Assembly: GCF_001029445.1 (NCBI RefSeq)
Contig: NZ_LDOT01000011.1
Location: forward strand, 62,001-126,000
From: Photobacterium aquae
Lineage (GTDB): Bacteria; Pseudomonadota; Gammaproteobacteria; Enterobacterales; Vibrionaceae
Direction of reading: 5' to 3'
DNA length: 64,000 nucleotides
In this document: positions 19,213-31,550 of the stretch, piece by piece
How the letters are laid out: every line of letters starts with the position of its first letter
Numbering within the stretch: position 1 is the stretch's first letter
Translations under genes and position numbers: made by a program
Notes under the pieces: generated by a model
What the model saw: only the letters and a program-made list of their open reading frames with translations
Databases searched by the model: none
Told to the model about the DNA's origin: nothing

Positions 19213-20160
19213 ATGTCTGAACAGTTTGAGCACGTTTCCGTCTTACTGCACGAGTCAGTGGACGGCCTGGCGATTAAGCCGGATGGTATCTACATTGACG
19301 GTACCTTTGGCCGTGGTGGCCACAGCCGCTTGATCCTTTCTCAGCTGGGCGAGAATGGTCGCCTCTACAGTATTGACCGTGATCCGCAGGCGATTGCCGA
19401 GGCGCAGAAGATCGATGATCCTCGCTTTACGATTATTCACGGCCCGTTTTCCGGTATGGATAAATACATGGCGGAGCGCGATTTGATCGGCCGTGTTGAT
19501 GGCGTATTGCTGGATCTTGGCGTTTCTTCGCCGCAGCTGGACGATGCCGAGCGTGGTTTCAGCTTCATGCGCGATGGCCCGCTGGATATGCGTATGGATC
19601 CTACCAGTGGGATCTCGGCGGCAGAGTGGCTGGCCGAAGCCGAGGCCGATGATATCTCTTGGGTGTTGAAGGAGTTTGGCGAAGAGCGTTTTGCCAAGCG
19701 TATTGCCCGAGGCATTGTTGAGTATCGTGAAAACCCTGAGAACGAGCCGCTGACGCGCACGACCCAGCTGGCTAAGTTGATCGCCGATGTCTCGCCGTTC
19801 AAGGACAAGCACAAGCACCCTGCGACCCGCAGCTTCCAGGCTATCCGTATCTATATCAACAGTGAGCTTGAGGAGATCGATACTGCCTTGCATGGTGCGA
19901 TGGATGTTCTGGCCCCTGGTGGCCGTCTGTCGGTGATTAGCTTCCATTCGTTGGAAGACCGCATGGTTAAGCGCTTTATTCGCAAGCAGAGCAAAGGGCC
20001 GGAAGTGCCAGCAGGCCTGCCGCTGACCGAAGCGCAAATCAAAGAGCTGGGTTCTGCACAGCTGAAAGCTGTCGGTAAGGCTATCAAGCCATCAAGCAAT
20101 GAGATTTCAGACAACACCCGCTCTCGCAGCTCAGTACTGCGACTGGCTGAGCGCCTATGA
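19213..20160 (+). CDS. rsmH: RsmH (MraW), 16S rRNA (cytosine-1402 N4)-methyltransferase
   Basis: 315 residues from the ATG at [19 protein letters not shown], matching the E. coli start and length (313); an ATA/ATG reading 34 codons earlier has no support. S-adenosylmethionine-binding motif [14 protein letters not shown] near residue 30, then [15 protein letters not shown] and the C-terminal [13 protein letters not shown]. It methylates C1402 of 16S rRNA with RsmI. It is the first gene of the dcw cluster here, and its stop overlaps ftsL by four bases. Confidence 0.97.
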   Translation: MSEQFEHVSVLLHESVDGLAIKPDGIYIDGTFGRGGHSRLILSQLGENGRLYSIDRDPQAIAEAQKIDDPRFTIIHGPFSGMDKYMAERDLIGRVDGVLLDLGVSSPQLDDAERGFSFMRDGPLDMRMDPTSGISAAEWLAEAEADDISWVLKEFGEERFAKRIARGIVEYRENPENEPLTRTTQLAKLIADVSPFKDKHKHPATRSFQAIRIYINSELEEIDTALHGAMDVLAPGGRLSVISFHSLEDRMVKRFIRKQSKGPEVPAGLPLTEAQIKELGSAQLKAVGKAIKPSSNEISDNTRSRSSVLRLAERL

Positions 20161-20477
20161 AGCAGCGACCAGAACCGACTGACAACCTTGCCCTGTTGAT
20201 TGGCCGGGATCTGCTCTGCGTGGGCAAGATCCCGTCGGTGTTATTGGTTCTGGTGCTGATTTCTGCTTTAGGCGTTGTCTATATCACCCACCAGTCCCGC
20301 CAGCTGATTGCCCAGCAGGAGCAGTTGCTGATCGAGCGTGATCAGCTGGATATCGAATGGCGCAACCAGATCCTCGAGGAGAACTCACTGGCTGAGCATA
20401 GCCGGGTCGAGCGGCTTGCCGAGAAGGAAATGGACATGAAGCGGCCATCCCGAGAAGACGAAGTCATAGTTAAATGA
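20157..20477 (+). CDS. ftsL: FtsL, division protein
   Basis: 106 residues. A short cytoplasmic tail, one transmembrane helix (about 24-45, [16 protein letters not shown]), and a periplasmic leucine-zipper-like coiled coil (about 50-95, [16 protein letters not shown]). It forms a complex with FtsB and FtsQ that activates the septal synthase FtsW-FtsI. The start overlaps rsmH and the stop overlaps ftsI, both in ATGA. Sequence similarity to E. coli FtsL is low, as usual; position and topology identify it. Confidence 0.92.
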   Translation: MKQRPEPTDNLALLIGRDLLCVGKIPSVLLVLVLISALGVVYITHQSRQLIAQQEQLLIERDQLDIEWRNQILEENSLAEHSRVERLAEKEMDMKRPSREDEVIVK

Positions 20478-22255
20478 TTAAGCTGACTAAGAATGCCAAA
20501 CGAGATGGCAAGCAGAACCAGCGCAAGCCTAAAGCGCCACCGGTCTTTATCCCGTGGCGCTTTAATATTATTTTCGGCTTTGTGGTGCTGGCGCTGCTGG
20601 CACTTGTCGCTCGCGCGGCCTATATCCAGGTCCTAGAGCCGGGCAAATTGATTCAAGAAGGGGACATGCGTTCCCTGCGGGTCAAGGCGCTCCCCTCAGC
20701 CCGAGGGATCATCTCCGATCGCAATGGCGAACCGCTTGCGGTGAGTGTCCCCGTACAGGCCGTGTGGGCTGATCCCGTTACTATTTTCAAAGATAAGGCA
20801 CTTGATGAGAAAGCCCGCTGGTATGCATTGGCGGATGTGCTTGGTCTGGATCGCGAGAAGCTGATTGAGCGGATCGAAGCTAACAAACAGCGTCGTTTTA
20901 TTTATCTCCAGCGCCAGGTTAGCCCGGCGATGGCCAGCTATGTCAACAAGCTCAAGCTGCCGGGGATCGGCCTCAAAGACGAATCTCGCCGTTTCTATCC
21001 GGCCAGTGAGGTTAGTGCGCATTTGATCGGTGTTACCGGTATTGATAGCCACGGCCTTGAAGGGGTCGAACGGACTTACGACGGCTGGCTGACTGGCGAG
21101 CCGGGCCGGCGCACCGTGCGCAAAGACCGCTATGGCCGGGTGGTAGAAAATATCTCATTGAAGAAACGCGAGCCGGGCAAGCCGTTGAGCTTGAGTATTG
21201 ACCAGCGCCTGCAGGCCGTTGCCTACCGCGCTGTCAAGCAGGCGGTGGCGGACTACCAAGCGACTTCTGCTACGGTGGTGATGGCCGATGTCCGCACCGG
21301 TGAAATCCTCGCGATGGTCAATGCGCCGTCCTATAACCCCAACAATCGCGAGCAGCTGCAAAGTTTCCGGATGCGCAACCGCTCGATCACCGATGCGATG
21401 GAGCCCGGTTCGACGATCAAGCCATTTGTGGTCTTGGCGGCAATGGAGAATGGCGTTGCAGATGAAGATACCATTATTGATACCGGCAATGGCCTGATGC
21501 AGATCGGCGGCAGCCGGGTGCGGGATGTCTCCCGTGTCGGCAAGGCTAATTTGGCGCGGATCCTCCAAAAATCGAGCAATATCGGGGTCAGCAAACTGTC
21601 GTTGGCAATGCCGATTGATGCTGTGCTGGGGATGTACAGCAGTGTCGGTCTGGGTGATCCGTCAGGTATTAACCTGATCGGCGAGGCGCAAGGATTCTTC
21701 CCTGACCGAACCCGTTGGTCTGATTTCGAGCGTGCGACGTTGGCATTTGGTTACGGAATCTCCGTCACGCCTATCCAGTTGCTTCGTGCCTATGCCACGC
21801 TTGGGGCGATGGGGGTCAATCGTCCGCTGTCGATCCTCAAAACGGAGGAAGTCGTCCCAGGGCGGCAGGTTGTGTCGGCGGCCAATACCCGTAAGTTGCT
21901 GGATATGATGGAAACGGTGACCCAGAAAGGGGGCAGTGCGGTACGTGCGGCCGTACCCGGTTATCGGGTAGGTGCCAAGACCGGTACTGCGAAGAAGGCC
22001 GTGGCCGGTGGTTACAGTGATGAATACGTCGCGATGACTGCAGGTATCGCCCCGATCAGCAGCCCTCGTCTGGCGATGGTGGTCGTGGTCAATGAGCCAC
22101 AGGGCGACAAATATTACGGCGGGGCAATTGCGGCACCTATTTTTGCCGATGTGATGGAAAGTGCCTTGCAGATATTGAATATCCCGCCGGATGCGGGAAG
22201 CAAAGACGAATTGGAAATTGTAAATCATAAGGGCGGGAGCCATGTCGATAACTGA
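20474..22255 (+). CDS. ftsI: FtsI (PBP3), septal peptidoglycan transpeptidase
   Basis: 593 residues. N-terminal membrane anchor (about 32-50), pedestal domain (about 65-220), and transpeptidase domain with catalytic STIK (Ser313-Lys316), an SSN triad (in KSSNIGVSK) and KTGTA (in GAKTGTAKK). It cross-links peptidoglycan at the septum and is the target of aztreonam and cephalexin. It lacks the longer C-terminal processing region of E. coli PBP3 in a conserved form. The 3' end overlaps murE by 14 bases. Confidence 0.97.
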   Translation: MIKLTKNAKRDGKQNQRKPKAPPVFIPWRFNIIFGFVVLALLALVARAAYIQVLEPGKLIQEGDMRSLRVKALPSARGIISDRNGEPLAVSVPVQAVWADPVTIFKDKALDEKARWYALADVLGLDREKLIERIEANKQRRFIYLQRQVSPAMASYVNKLKLPGIGLKDESRRFYPASEVSAHLIGVTGIDSHGLEGVERTYDGWLTGEPGRRTVRKDRYGRVVENISLKKREPGKPLSLSIDQRLQAVAYRAVKQAVADYQATSATVVMADVRTGEILAMVNAPSYNPNNREQLQSFRMRNRSITDAMEPGSTIKPFVVLAAMENGVADEDTIIDTGNGLMQIGGSRVRDVSRVGKANLARILQKSSNIGVSKLSLAMPIDAVLGMYSSVGLGDPSGINLIGEAQGFFPDRTRWSDFERATLAFGYGISVTPIQLLRAYATLGAMGVNRPLSILKTEEVVPGRQVVSAANTRKLLDMMETVTQKGGSAVRAAVPGYRVGAKTGTAKKAVAGGYSDEYVAMTAGIAPISSPRLAMVVVVNEPQGDKYYGGAIAAPIFADVMESALQILNIPPDAGSKDELEIVNHKGGSHVDN

Positions 22256-23756
22256 TAACAATAAAACACTTGGTAGCCTGCTGGCCCCTTGGATGGTGAC
22301 GGCCGGGATCTTGCCCGAGGCCGTGGCGGCGCTGCCGCTGTCGGGAATGGCTCTTGATAGCCGCCGGATCCAACCGGGCGATCTGTTTGTTGCCGTTAAC
22401 GGCCATCAGGTTGACGGCCGCCGTTTTATTCCAGCCGCTGTTGAGGCGGGTGCTGTCGCTGTGCTGGTTGAGTCGGATAACGATGCGGTGACGCTGGATG
22501 TTAGCGGCGCGGTACCTGTTGTTGGGCTGCCCCAGTTAGGGCAGCAGCTGTCGGCGATCGGCAAGGCATTCTACGGTGCGCCGGACGAGGCGCTTGAGCT
22601 GGTGGCGGTGACCGGTACCAATGGCAAGACCACGATCAGCCAGTTGCTGGCCCAGTGGGCACAGCTGCTTGGGCATACCAGCGGGGTAATGGGAACGACG
22701 GGCAATGGCCTGCTTGATGCCATCGTCCCAGCAGCCAACACCACTGGCAGCGCATTGGAAATTCCAGCAACGCTTGCCTCAATGGTTGAACTCGGTGCTG
22801 ACTATGCCGCGATGGAAGTCTCCTCTCACGGTTTGGTTCAGGGCCGCGTCGCAGCCTTGTCCTTCAAGGCCAGTATTTTTACCAACCTCAGCCGGGATCA
22901 TCTCGACTACCATGGTGACATGGCCAGCTATGCCGAAGCCAAGAAACAATTGTTTACCACCCATGAATGCGGTGTGGCGGTTATCAATGCCGATGACCCT
23001 GTCGGTCGGGCTTGGCTGGTCGATTTGCCGCAGGCGGTGGCCGTGACCATGGAGAAAGGCGCTGCGGCATTTCATCACGGCAATAAGCTGTGGTTGGAGG
23101 ACGTTGCCTACAGTACCCGTGGGGTAACGGTGGAGTTCGGTTCCAGTTGGGGGAACGGTCAGTTTACCGCCCCGCTGGTTGGCGCATTCAACGTGATGAA
23201 CCTGATGCTGGCTTTGGCGACCTTGCTGGCCACCGGTCGCCCGTTGGCCCAGTTGCTGGCCGTCGCCCCGCAGCTGCGTGCAGTGAACGGCCGGATGGAA
23301 GTTTTTCAGGCGGCTGACAAACCTATGATGGTGGTTGATTATGCTCATACCCCGGATGCGCTGGAGAAGGCCCTTCAGGCCCTGCGCGTCCACTGCAAGG
23401 GGCAGCTTTGGTGCCTTGTCGGCTGCGGCGGTGACCGCGATCGCGGCAAGCGGCCGATGATGGCGGCGATTGCCGAGCTGATGGCTGACCGCGTAGTACT
23501 GACCGATGACAACCCTCGCAGTGAGGACCCGCATCAGATCATGGCTGATATGCAAGCCGGGCTGACCAAGCCCGAATTCGTCGAGGTGGTCCATGACCGC
23601 CGGGCGGCATGTGAGTGGGCACTTGCGCAGGCGAAAAGCGATGACATCATATTGGTGGCCGGCAAAGGGCACGAGGATTACCAGATCCTCGCAGACAAAA
23701 CGATTCATTATTCTGACCGTGAAACGGTCAAGGCCTTGTTGGAGGGGCTGGCATGA
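22242..23756 (+). CDS. murE: MurE, UDP-MurNAc-tripeptide synthetase (meso-diaminopimelate-adding)
   Basis: 504 residues. Mur-ligase ATP site GTNGKTT (125-131), central domain with [11 protein letters not shown], and the DNPR motif (423-426) that recognises meso-diaminopimelate rather than lysine. It adds the third residue to the cytoplasmic UDP-MurNAc-dipeptide. The start lies inside the end of ftsI; the stop shares four bases with murF, so translation is continuous through this part of the cluster. Confidence 0.97.
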   Translation: MSITDNNKTLGSLLAPWMVTAGILPEAVAALPLSGMALDSRRIQPGDLFVAVNGHQVDGRRFIPAAVEAGAVAVLVESDNDAVTLDVSGAVPVVGLPQLGQQLSAIGKAFYGAPDEALELVAVTGTNGKTTISQLLAQWAQLLGHTSGVMGTTGNGLLDAIVPAANTTGSALEIPATLASMVELGADYAAMEVSSHGLVQGRVAALSFKASIFTNLSRDHLDYHGDMASYAEAKKQLFTTHECGVAVINADDPVGRAWLVDLPQAVAVTMEKGAAAFHHGNKLWLEDVAYSTRGVTVEFGSSWGNGQFTAPLVGAFNVMNLMLALATLLATGRPLAQLLAVAPQLRAVNGRMEVFQAADKPMMVVDYAHTPDALEKALQALRVHCKGQLWCLVGCGGDRDRGKRPMMAAIAELMADRVVLTDDNPRSEDPHQIMADMQAGLTKPEFVEVVHDRRAACEWALAQAKSDDIILVAGKGHEDYQILADKTIHYSDRETVKALLEGLA

Positions 23757-25132
23757 TTGAAGTGCAACTGGCAGAACTGGCTGGCGTGCTAGGCGCCGAA
23801 TTGGTTGGTGGCGACTGCGCAGTCAGCGCAGTATCGACCGATACCCGTACCGTAGGTAGCAACACTCTGTTTATTGCATTGGCCGGAGCCCGTTTTGATG
23901 GTCACGACTTTTGCCAGCAGGCTCTAGAACAAGGTGCAAGTGCCCTGTTGGTTAGCAGGCACTTACCTTTGCCGCTTCCGCAGCTGGTCGTTGCTGACAC
24001 GCATGCGGCACTCGGGCAGCTAGGCGCTTGGCTCAAGGCCAAGATGGCGGCGGAACACGGGTTGCAGACCGTTGCCCTGACCGGCAGCTGTGGTAAAACC
24101 ACGGTGAAGGAAATGGCGGCGGCGATTTTGGCCGAGAAAGGTCGGGTGTTGGCCACCGGGGGGAACTTCAATAATGATATTGGTGTTCCGCTGACCTTGC
24201 TTCGCCTCGAGCCTCAGCACGAGTATGCGGTGATTGAGCTTGGTGCCAACCATCAGGGGGAAATCGCCTATACCACGGCGCTGGTCAAGCCTCAGGTTGC
24301 ACTCATCAACAACTTGGCGGCTGCTCACCTAGAAGGGTTTGGCTCGCTGGCGGGAGTAGCTAAGGCCAAGGGCGAGATTTTCGAGGGCCTGGCCGATGGT
24401 GGTGTGGCGATTGTCAATCTGGACTCCCACTCCCTCGAAACATGGCAGCCGTTGCTAGCTGGGCATGATGTCGTGAGTTTCTCGGCAACCCAGGCTAATG
24501 CTGATTTCACTGCTGAGGCGATAAAAATTAACAATCACGGGCAGGCTTGTTTTACAATGCGCACCCCCTATGGCGCGTTCCCTGTTAGCCTGACTATGGC
24601 TGGTGGGCATAATGTGTCTAATGCTTTGGCTGCCGCTGCGTTGGCGATGTCGCTAGGCGCAACTGCAGAGCAGGTTCAGGCAGGGCTGGGTCGTGTTGCC
24701 AGTGTCAAAGGCCGGGTTGATATTTCAGAGCCTCGCCCGCGACTGCGCTTAATTGACGATACCTATAACGCCAGTGTGGCATCGGTAAAGGCCGCGATTG
24801 ATTTGCTGGCTGGTTTTGATGGCCAGCGCTGGTTTGTGCTTGGCGACATGGCAGAGCTGGGTGAAGACAGTGCTGCCTTGCACCGGGAAGTCGCGGAGCA
24901 TGCCATGACCCACTCCCTTGACCGTGTACTAACGTTTGGCCGAGCAAGCCAAGTGGTAAGCGAGCTTAACGGGGGCCGTCATTTTGACGACAAAACAGCG
25001 TTGATTGAGGAGCTGAAACTGCACCTCGAACCGCTATTGACCGAAGACAACACCCAAGTGACAGTGTTGGCGAAAGGAGCGCGTAGCTCCCGCATGGAAG
25101 ATGTGATCGTCGCATTGCAGGAAACAAAATAA
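23753..25132 (+). CDS. murF: MurF, UDP-MurNAc-pentapeptide synthetase (D-Ala-D-Ala-adding)
   Basis: 459 residues. ATP loop [11 protein letters not shown] (110-120), then [15 protein letters not shown] and [10 protein letters not shown], typical of MurF. It attaches D-Ala-D-Ala to complete the cytoplasmic pentapeptide precursor. The D-Ala-D-Ala ligase that feeds it is not encoded in this window (see the murC-ftsQ gap). It overlaps murE at its start and mraY at its stop (TAATG). Confidence 0.97.
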   Translation: MIEVQLAELAGVLGAELVGGDCAVSAVSTDTRTVGSNTLFIALAGARFDGHDFCQQALEQGASALLVSRHLPLPLPQLVVADTHAALGQLGAWLKAKMAAEHGLQTVALTGSCGKTTVKEMAAAILAEKGRVLATGGNFNNDIGVPLTLLRLEPQHEYAVIELGANHQGEIAYTTALVKPQVALINNLAAAHLEGFGSLAGVAKAKGEIFEGLADGGVAIVNLDSHSLETWQPLLAGHDVVSFSATQANADFTAEAIKINNHGQACFTMRTPYGAFPVSLTMAGGHNVSNALAAAALAMSLGATAEQVQAGLGRVASVKGRVDISEPRPRLRLIDDTYNASVASVKAAIDLLAGFDGQRWFVLGDMAELGEDSAALHREVAEHAMTHSLDRVLTFGRASQVVSELNGGRHFDDKTALIEELKLHLEPLLTEDNTQVTVLAKGARSSRMEDVIVALQETK

Positions 25133-26214
25133 TGATTTACTGGTTAGCCGATTTACTTGAACCGACTTTTCCTTTTTTCCGTCTTTTCGAATACCTGACG
25201 TTTCGTGCCATTATCAGTATCTTGACGGCATTGCTGATTTCTCTGTGGATGGGCCCGCGTCTCATTGCCCGCCTGCAGATATTACAGATCGGTCAGGTGG
25301 TACGCCATGACGGGCCGGAGTCTCACCTTAGCAAGCGTGGTACGCCTACTATGGGCGGGATCATGATTTTGGCGGCGATTGCCATTACCGTCTTGCTTTG
25401 GTGTGATCTGAGCAACCCGTATGTGTGGGCTGTGCTTGTTGTCATGCTGGGGTACGGTGCTGTCGGTTTTGTCGATGACTACCGCAAGGTGGTACGTAAA
25501 AATACAGACGGCCTGATTGCGCGCTGGAAGTATTTCTGGCAGTCGGTGATTGCCCTTGGGGTGGCTTTTGCCCTGTATGTTCACGGCCATGATACGGCGG
25601 CAACCCAGCTGGTGGTACCGTTCTTCAAAGATGTTATGCCGCAGCTAGGCCTGTTCTATATCGTGTTCACCTATTTTGTGATCGTCGGAACAAGTAATGC
25701 GGTCAATCTGACCGATGGTCTGGACGGACTGGCGATTATGCCGACGGTGATGGTGGCCGGTGGTATGGCGTTTATTGCTTGGGCAACAGGCAATGTCAAC
25801 TATGCCGAATACCTGCATATTCCTTACCTGAAAGATGCCAGCGAATTGGTGGTCGTCTGTACGGCTATCGTTGGCGCCGGGCTTGGCTTTTTGTGGTTTA
25901 ACACTTATCCGGCTCAGGTATTCATGGGCGATGTGGGCTCGCTGGCCCTTGGCGGTGCATTGGGCACGATTGCGGTGCTGGTACGTCAGGAACTGCTGCT
26001 GGTTGTCATGGGTGGTGTTTTTGTCATGGAAACCGTGTCGGTGATCTTGCAGGTTGGCTCTTATAAGCTGCGTGGCCAGCGAATTTTCCGGATGGCACCG
26101 CTTCATCACCACTATGAATTGAGTGGCTGGCCGGAGCCACGGGTTATTGTTCGTTTTTGGATCATCACTTTGATGCTGGTGCTGATTGCTCTGGCGACAC
26201 TGAAGGTACGATAA
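25132..26214 (+). CDS. mraY: MraY, phospho-MurNAc-pentapeptide transferase
   Basis: 360 residues, E. coli length, with about ten transmembrane helices. Key acidic motifs are in [10 protein letters not shown] and [11 protein letters not shown], and the cytoplasmic loop holds [11 protein letters not shown]. It links the pentapeptide precursor to undecaprenyl phosphate at the inner membrane, making lipid I. Start and stop abut murF and murD directly. Confidence 0.98.
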   Translation: MIYWLADLLEPTFPFFRLFEYLTFRAIISILTALLISLWMGPRLIARLQILQIGQVVRHDGPESHLSKRGTPTMGGIMILAAIAITVLLWCDLSNPYVWAVLVVMLGYGAVGFVDDYRKVVRKNTDGLIARWKYFWQSVIALGVAFALYVHGHDTAATQLVVPFFKDVMPQLGLFYIVFTYFVIVGTSNAVNLTDGLDGLAIMPTVMVAGGMAFIAWATGNVNYAEYLHIPYLKDASELVVVCTAIVGAGLGFLWFNTYPAQVFMGDVGSLALGGALGTIAVLVRQELLLVVMGGVFVMETVSVILQVGSYKLRGQRIFRMAPLHHHYELSGWPEPRVIVRFWIITLMLVLIALATLKVR

Positions 26215-27552
26215 ATGAAAAGCTTGGATGGCGTAAGTAAGGTTGTAGTGATTGGGCTGGGTATGACCGGCCTTTCCGTGGTGAACCATTTGCGACGATT
26301 GCCGCAGTCTTTGGATATCAAGGTGATTGATACTCGTGCTGCGCCTCCAGGCCAAGATCAGCTGCCTGCCGAGGTCGAGCTGTGCTGCGGCGAGTGGCAG
26401 CGCGGCTGGCTGCTTGACGCCGACTTGGTCGTGGCCAGCCCGGGTATAGCCTTGGCAACACCCGAGTTGGCAGAGGCTGCGGCTGCCGGCATTGAGATCA
26501 TCGGTGATATCGAGCTCTTTGCCCGTGCCGTCGACAAACCGGTGGTCGGTATTACGGGATCCAATGGCAAAAGTACCGTGACTAGCTTGGTCGGGGAAAT
26601 GGCAAGGGAAGCCGGCATCGACGTCGGCGTCGGTGGCAATATCGGCTTTGCGGCGTTGGATATGCTTGAGCAGGGCCATGATCTTTATGTTCTGGAACTC
26701 TCTAGCTTCCAGTTGGAAACAACCTCCAGCCTACCTTTAGTCGCTGCTGTTTACCTCAATTTGTCTGAAGATCATATGGATCGCTATCCGGGCGGCTTGG
26801 AGCAGTACAGCGAGGCCAAGATGCGGATTTTCAAGCATGCCGATCTCGCGCTGTTCAATCGCGATGACCTCGCCACCAAACCTGCCACTGCGACTCAGTT
26901 GGCAAGTTTCGGCTTCGATGGCGAGGGGTACGGCTTGGTATGGCAAGACGGTAAGGAGTGGTTGGCCGTAGACGGCGATGCTTTGATGCCGGTTGAGGAG
27001 ATCGCCTTGGTTGGTCGCCATAACGTGGCCAATAGCCTTGCGGCCCTGGCCCTTGCCGATGCGGCGGGGATTGAACGTCAGGCTGCCTGCCGAACCTTGC
27101 GCCGTTATACTGGTCTCGATCACCGCTGTCAGATGGTTGCCAATGAACATGGTGTGCAGTGGGTCAACGATTCTAAGGCGACAAACTTGGCCAGTACTGT
27201 CGCGGCATTGAGTGGTCTTAAGCTGGCAGGAAGGCTTCATCTTTTGGTTGGCGGTGATGGCAAAGGGGCGGATTTCTCGGCCTTGGGCGATGTGCTGGCC
27301 CCGATGGATGTCCGGTTGTACTGTTTCGGCCGTGATGGCCACCTGCTATGCCCGTTGTCTCCGCAGGCTGTTCTGGTTGAGACCATGCAAGAAGCCATGA
27401 TGTTGGCTGCCGAGTGCGTCCAGCCAGGGGATATGGTGCTGCTGTCGCCTGCCTGTGCCAGCCTTGATCAATTTGCCAATTTCATGGCGCGGGGGGAGGC
27501 GTTTGCCGAGCTTGCGCATGAGCTCGCCCCGCAAGTCGGTGGTAAACACTGA
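26215..27552 (+). CDS. murD: MurD, UDP-MurNAc-L-alanine:D-glutamate ligase
   Basis: 445 residues. A Rossmann-like N-terminal domain ([16 protein letters not shown]) binds the uridine nucleotide. The ATP loop [11 protein letters not shown] lies near residue 115, and the C-terminal domain carries the NDSKATN motif. It adds D-glutamate, the second stem-peptide residue. The ATG directly follows the mraY stop; the stop overlaps ftsW by one base. Confidence 0.97.
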   Translation: MKSLDGVSKVVVIGLGMTGLSVVNHLRRLPQSLDIKVIDTRAAPPGQDQLPAEVELCCGEWQRGWLLDADLVVASPGIALATPELAEAAAAGIEIIGDIELFARAVDKPVVGITGSNGKSTVTSLVGEMAREAGIDVGVGGNIGFAALDMLEQGHDLYVLELSSFQLETTSSLPLVAAVYLNLSEDHMDRYPGGLEQYSEAKMRIFKHADLALFNRDDLATKPATATQLASFGFDGEGYGLVWQDGKEWLAVDGDALMPVEEIALVGRHNVANSLAALALADAAGIERQAACRTLRRYTGLDHRCQMVANEHGVQWVNDSKATNLASTVAALSGLKLAGRLHLLVGGDGKGADFSALGDVLAPMDVRLYCFGRDGHLLCPLSPQAVLVETMQEAMMLAAECVQPGDMVLLSPACASLDQFANFMARGEAFAELAHELAPQVGGKH

Positions 27553-28760
27553 TGTTCTCGGTGTTTAGGGAGGCGCTGGCTTCGGTATTTGGCTGGTTCG
27601 TCCGTCCAGCGCCAGCAACCTCTTATGACCGACAACTGGTGTGGATAGCACTGGCCCTGATGACTACCGGACTGGTGATGGTAACCTCTGCCTCTATACC
27701 GGTAGCCTCTCGTCTGACCGATGACCCGTTCTATTTTGCCCAGCGTCACGGAATGTTCTTGCTAGGCTCGCTGTTCTTGGGGAGCTTGATGGTGATGGTT
27801 CCGCTGCATGCATGGCGAAAGTACAGTTGGCACATGCTGATTTGTTCTATTGCCCTGCTGTTTCTGGTGCTGGTGGTTGGCCGCTCTGTTAACGGCGCCT
27901 CGCGCTGGATCTCTTTGGGTTTTTTCAACCTCCAGCCAGCCGAAGTCACCAAGCTGTCACTGTTCATCTTTATTGCCGGTTATCTGGTCCGCCATTATCA
28001 GCAGGTCCGCGATAGTTTTGTCGGTTTTGCCAAGCCTATGGCACTGTTTGCTTTCATTGCTGTCCTATTGCTTGGGCAGCCGGATTTGGGTTCATCAGTG
28101 GTGATGCTGGTAACCACGGTCGGGATGCTGTTTATTGCCGGGGCTAAGTTGTGGCAGTTTATTGCAATGCTTGGGGCGGCACTGTTTGGTGTCGTTATGC
28201 TGATTTTGTTCGAGCCTTACCGACTGCGGCGTGTGACCTCGTTTCTTGATCCGTGGGACGATCCGTTTGGCAGCGGCTACCAGTTGACCCAGTCATTGAT
28301 GGCGTTTGGTCGTGGTGAATGGTGGGGGCAGGGCTTGGGGAACTCGATCCAGAAACTGGAATACCTCCCCGAGGCCCATACCGACTTTGTATTTGCGGTA
28401 TTGGCCGAAGAGCTTGGCCTGATCGGTGTCGTGATTGTACTCCTGCTTATTTTCTCTTTGGTCTTCAAAGCTCTGTCCATCGGGCGGCGAGCGCTAGAAA
28501 GCGAACAGTTATTTGGTGGTTTTTTGGCTTTCGGGATCGCATTTTGGTTTGCTTTCCAGACCCTGGTCAATGTCGGGGCCGCAGCAGGGATGGTGCCGAC
28601 CAAAGGCTTGACTCTGCCGTTGATCAGCTACGGCGGCTCGAGCCTGTTTATTATGGCCACGGCGGTGGCAATTTTGATCCGAATTGATTATGAACAGCGA
28701 TTGGCGGCCAGCAAGGGCCCTGATCCTGAAACTGAAGATAATGACAATGAACAAGAATAA
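27552..28760 (+). CDS. ftsW: FtsW, septal peptidoglycan glycosyltransferase (SEDS family)
   Basis: 402 residues with about ten transmembrane helices. SEDS landmarks are present: [18 protein letters not shown] (with the conserved pattern around residue 115), [19 protein letters not shown] and the C-terminal [10 protein letters not shown]. It polymerises glycan strands at the septum together with FtsI. The acidic C-terminal tail ([14 protein letters not shown]) overlaps the start of murG. Confidence 0.97.
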   Translation: MFSVFREALASVFGWFVRPAPATSYDRQLVWIALALMTTGLVMVTSASIPVASRLTDDPFYFAQRHGMFLLGSLFLGSLMVMVPLHAWRKYSWHMLICSIALLFLVLVVGRSVNGASRWISLGFFNLQPAEVTKLSLFIFIAGYLVRHYQQVRDSFVGFAKPMALFAFIAVLLLGQPDLGSSVVMLVTTVGMLFIAGAKLWQFIAMLGAALFGVVMLILFEPYRLRRVTSFLDPWDDPFGSGYQLTQSLMAFGRGEWWGQGLGNSIQKLEYLPEAHTDFVFAVLAEELGLIGVVIVLLLIFSLVFKALSIGRRALESEQLFGGFLAFGIAFWFAFQTLVNVGAAAGMVPTKGLTLPLISYGGSSLFIMATAVAILIRIDYEQRLAASKGPDPETEDNDNEQE

Positions 28761-29826
28761 ACGCTTGCTGGTAATGGCTGGCGGTACAGGTGGCCATGTT
28801 TTTCCTGGGCTGGCTGTCGCTAGGGTTTTGCAGCAGGAAGGTTGGGAGATCCGCTGGCTGGGTACGGCCGACCGAATGGAAGCGGATTTGGTGCCTAAGC
28901 ACGGTATCGAGATTGATTTTATCAAGGTCAAGGGGCTCCGTGGGCAAGGGCTCAAGCGCTTGTTGGCGGCACCGTTCCAGATTTTGGGTGCGGTGCTTCA
29001 GGCCCGTCGCTATATCAAGGCGTGGCAGCCTGACGCGGTATTGGGTATGGGCGGTTATGTCAGCGGGCCGGGCGGGGTAGCCGCATGGCTGTCGGGCGTG
29101 CCTGTGATCCTCCATGAGCAAAATGCGGTGGCTGGGCTGACCAACCAGTGGTTGTCTAAGATAGCCCGCGCAGTGTTGCAGGCATTCCCGGGCGCTTTCC
29201 CTGGCAAAGAGGTTGTTGGTAACCCCGTGCGTCAGGATGTCGTTGCGCTGCCAGCGCCGGCTGAACGTTTTCTCGAGCGCAGTGGCCCAATTCGGATATT
29301 GGTGATGGGGGGCAGCCAGGGAGCTAGGATCCTTAACCAGACCATGCCGCAAGTTGCTGCCGAGCTTGGCGATAAGGTGACGGTATGGCATCAGGCCGGT
29401 AAAGGTGCCGAGCAGGAAACGGCCGCAGCTTATGCCGAACAGGCAGAAGGCCAGCACCGGGTCACCGAGTTTATCGACGATGTGGCGGCGGCTTATGCAT
29501 GGGCCGACATTGTCGTTTGCCGTTCGGGCGCGTTGACGGTATCAGAGTTGTCTGCCGCTGGATTGGGGGCGATTTTCGTCCCGTTTATGCACAAGGACCG
29601 CCAGCAGGCGCTTAATGCTGACCATCTGGTGCAGTGTGGTGCCGCAAGAATGATTGAGCAGCCGGAGCTGACAGTAGCCCGGCTAGCAGAAGAATTAGCA
29701 CAGTTAGATCGAGACCAGCTGGCGGCGATGGCCCAGGCTGCACGCGATGCTGCGATTGTCGATGCTGACCGCCGAGTAGCGGCTGTTATCAAATCGCAGG
29801 CAAATGACAAAGACGAGACAAAGTGA
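28747..29826 (+). CDS. murG: MurG, UDP-GlcNAc transferase making lipid II
   Basis: 359 residues from the second of two ATGs (28741 and 28747). The second gives [21 protein letters not shown] and a better distance (9 bases) from the weak GAAG ribosome site. The N-terminal GGTGGH glycine loop and the C-terminal [15 protein letters not shown] and HKDRQQ regions are those of GT28 MurG. It adds GlcNAc to lipid I at the cytoplasmic face of the inner membrane. It overlaps ftsW by 14 bases and murC by one. Confidence 0.96.
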   Translation: MNKNKRLLVMAGGTGGHVFPGLAVARVLQQEGWEIRWLGTADRMEADLVPKHGIEIDFIKVKGLRGQGLKRLLAAPFQILGAVLQARRYIKAWQPDAVLGMGGYVSGPGGVAAWLSGVPVILHEQNAVAGLTNQWLSKIARAVLQAFPGAFPGKEVVGNPVRQDVVALPAPAERFLERSGPIRILVMGGSQGARILNQTMPQVAAELGDKVTVWHQAGKGAEQETAAAYAEQAEGQHRVTEFIDDVAAAYAWADIVVCRSGALTVSELSAAGLGAIFVPFMHKDRQQALNADHLVQCGAARMIEQPELTVARLAEELAQLDRDQLAAMAQAARDAAIVDADRRVAAVIKSQANDKDETK

Positions 29827-31286
29827 TGAATAAACTGGACAGCCAGCAACTAGCAAAAATCAGAACCATGGTACCAGAGATGCGCCGCGTTGAGCGCATT
29901 CACTTTGTGGGGATCGGCGGTGCAGGCATGAGTGGTATCGCCGAGGTATTGGTGAATGAAGGATACCGGATCAGTGGCTCGGATATCGCGCCCAATGCCG
30001 TGACAGCCCGGTTGGAAAACAAAGGGGCTGATATCTTTATCGGCCATCAGCCAGAGAACGTATCTGGCGCGAGTGTCGTGGTGGTTTCAACGGCTATCAA
30101 TCAGAACAACCCTGAGTTGGTGGCTGCCCGTGAATTGCGAATTCCCGTTGTGCGTCGTGCTGAGATGCTGGCCGAGCTGATGCGCTACCGTCACGGTATT
30201 GCGATTGCCGGTACGCATGGCAAAACAACAACGACGGCGCTGGTTACCCAGATTTATTCCGAGGCGGGTCTGGATCCGACGTTCGTGAATGGCGGCTTGG
30301 TGAAAAGTGCCGGCACGAATGCCCGTTTGGGTTCCAGCCGTTACTTGATCGCCGAAGCGGACGAAAGTGATGCGTCGTTTATGCACCTGCAGCCAATGGT
30401 CTGTGTGGTGACGAATATCGAAGCTGACCACATGGATACCTATGGTGGTGATTTCGAGGTTCTCAAGCAAACATTCGTCGATTTCCTGCATAACTTGCCA
30501 TTTTACGGTCTTGCGGTGATGTGTATTGATGATCCTGTTGTCCGCGAGCTACTGCCTCGGATCGGGCGTCCGGTGATCACCTATGGTTTTGCCGAAGATG
30601 CCGATGTTCGACTGGTTGATTATTATCAGAGCGGCCAGCAGGGGCATTTCTCGATCCTGCGCGAAGGCAAGCCCGCGCTGGAGGTGAAACTGAATATCCC
30701 AGGTAAGCACAATGCACTCAATGCGACAGCTGCAGTGGCGGTGGCGACCGAGGAAGGCGTGGATGACGAGGCAATTATTCGTGCGTTGGCCGAATTTGAG
30801 GGTACGGGCCGTCGTTTTGATCACTTGGGGGCGTTTGAGACCGGAAACGGCAATGTGATGCTGGTTGATGATTACGGTCATCACCCGAGTGAGGTTGACG
30901 TTACTATTCAGGCCGCTCGTGCCGGCTGGGAAGATAAGCGTCTGGTGATGGTCTTCCAGCCCCACCGCTTTAGCCGTACCCGTGACTTATACGATGATTT
31001 TGCCAATGTGCTTGAGCAGGTCGATGTCTTGGTGATGCTGGATGTTTATTCTGCGGGCGAGGCGCCGATTGCCGGTGCTGATGGTCGATCTTTGTGCCGT
31101 ACAATCCGTGGCCGGGGTCGCATTGATCCAATTTTTGTACCAACAATCGAGGCGTTGCCGTCGGCATTGGCTAATATTCTGCAGAATAATGATTTAGTTC
31201 TGACACAAGGTGCCGGTGATGTTGGCAAAATTGCCCGTCAGCTCGCTGATATGAAGCTCGATATCGAGGTGATGCGCCAGCAGTAA
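29826..31286 (+). CDS. murC: MurC, UDP-N-acetylmuramate:L-alanine ligase
   Basis: 486 residues. [16 protein letters not shown] binds the nucleotide, [12 protein letters not shown] is the ATP loop, and [10 protein letters not shown] holds conserved C-terminal residues. It adds L-alanine, the first stem-peptide residue. The ATG overlaps the murG stop (TGATG); an upstream GTG adds one residue. The 264-base gap after it (31287-31550) is where E. coli and relatives carry ddlB; here it is non-coding. Confidence 0.97.
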   Translation: MNKLDSQQLAKIRTMVPEMRRVERIHFVGIGGAGMSGIAEVLVNEGYRISGSDIAPNAVTARLENKGADIFIGHQPENVSGASVVVVSTAINQNNPELVAARELRIPVVRRAEMLAELMRYRHGIAIAGTHGKTTTTALVTQIYSEAGLDPTFVNGGLVKSAGTNARLGSSRYLIAEADESDASFMHLQPMVCVVTNIEADHMDTYGGDFEVLKQTFVDFLHNLPFYGLAVMCIDDPVVRELLPRIGRPVITYGFAEDADVRLVDYYQSGQQGHFSILREGKPALEVKLNIPGKHNALNATAAVAVATEEGVDDEAIIRALAEFEGTGRRFDHLGAFETGNGNVMLVDDYGHHPSEVDVTIQAARAGWEDKRLVMVFQPHRFSRTRDLYDDFANVLEQVDVLVMLDVYSAGEAPIAGADGRSLCRTIRGRGRIDPIFVPTIEALPSALANILQNNDLVLTQGAGDVGKIARQLADMKLDIEVMRQQ

Positions 31287-31426
31287 TCACTGGGGATTAT
31301 TGATTGGTTTGAAGGTTGTGTCGCAAAAATGTGCTCTACCACGGCTGTTTTGGCTTTTTGGGGGATAGATTACGTGCTTTTTGTGGGTATTGCTCGAAGG
31401 AATTGCAAGGAAAGCGACGGCAAGTG

Positions 31427-31455
31427 TTGGAGTGCTGGGTGTTGCTCGGTATAAT
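31427..31455 (+). promoter_or_regulatory. Probable promoter of ftsQAZ in the murC-ftsQ gap
   Basis: A perfect TATAAT (31450-31455) with TTGGAG (31427-31432) 17 bases upstream. It lies in the only sizeable non-coding gap of the dcw cluster, about 95 bases before ftsQ. The position parallels the ftsQA promoters inside E. coli ddlB. Confidence 0.55.
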
Positions 31456-31550
31456 CTGCCAACTTTGCTCGAAATTAAGCACTGGTCACGGACAGGCAAT
31501 GAGGCTGCCTTGGCTATCCCTTACGATATCGGCTGTGAAAGGTTAAACGA

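Noticed and set aside
31316..31546. 76-codon, Cys-rich frame in the murC-ftsQ gap
   Set aside because: No ribosome-binding site, no family resemblance, and it overlaps the probable ftsQ promoter.
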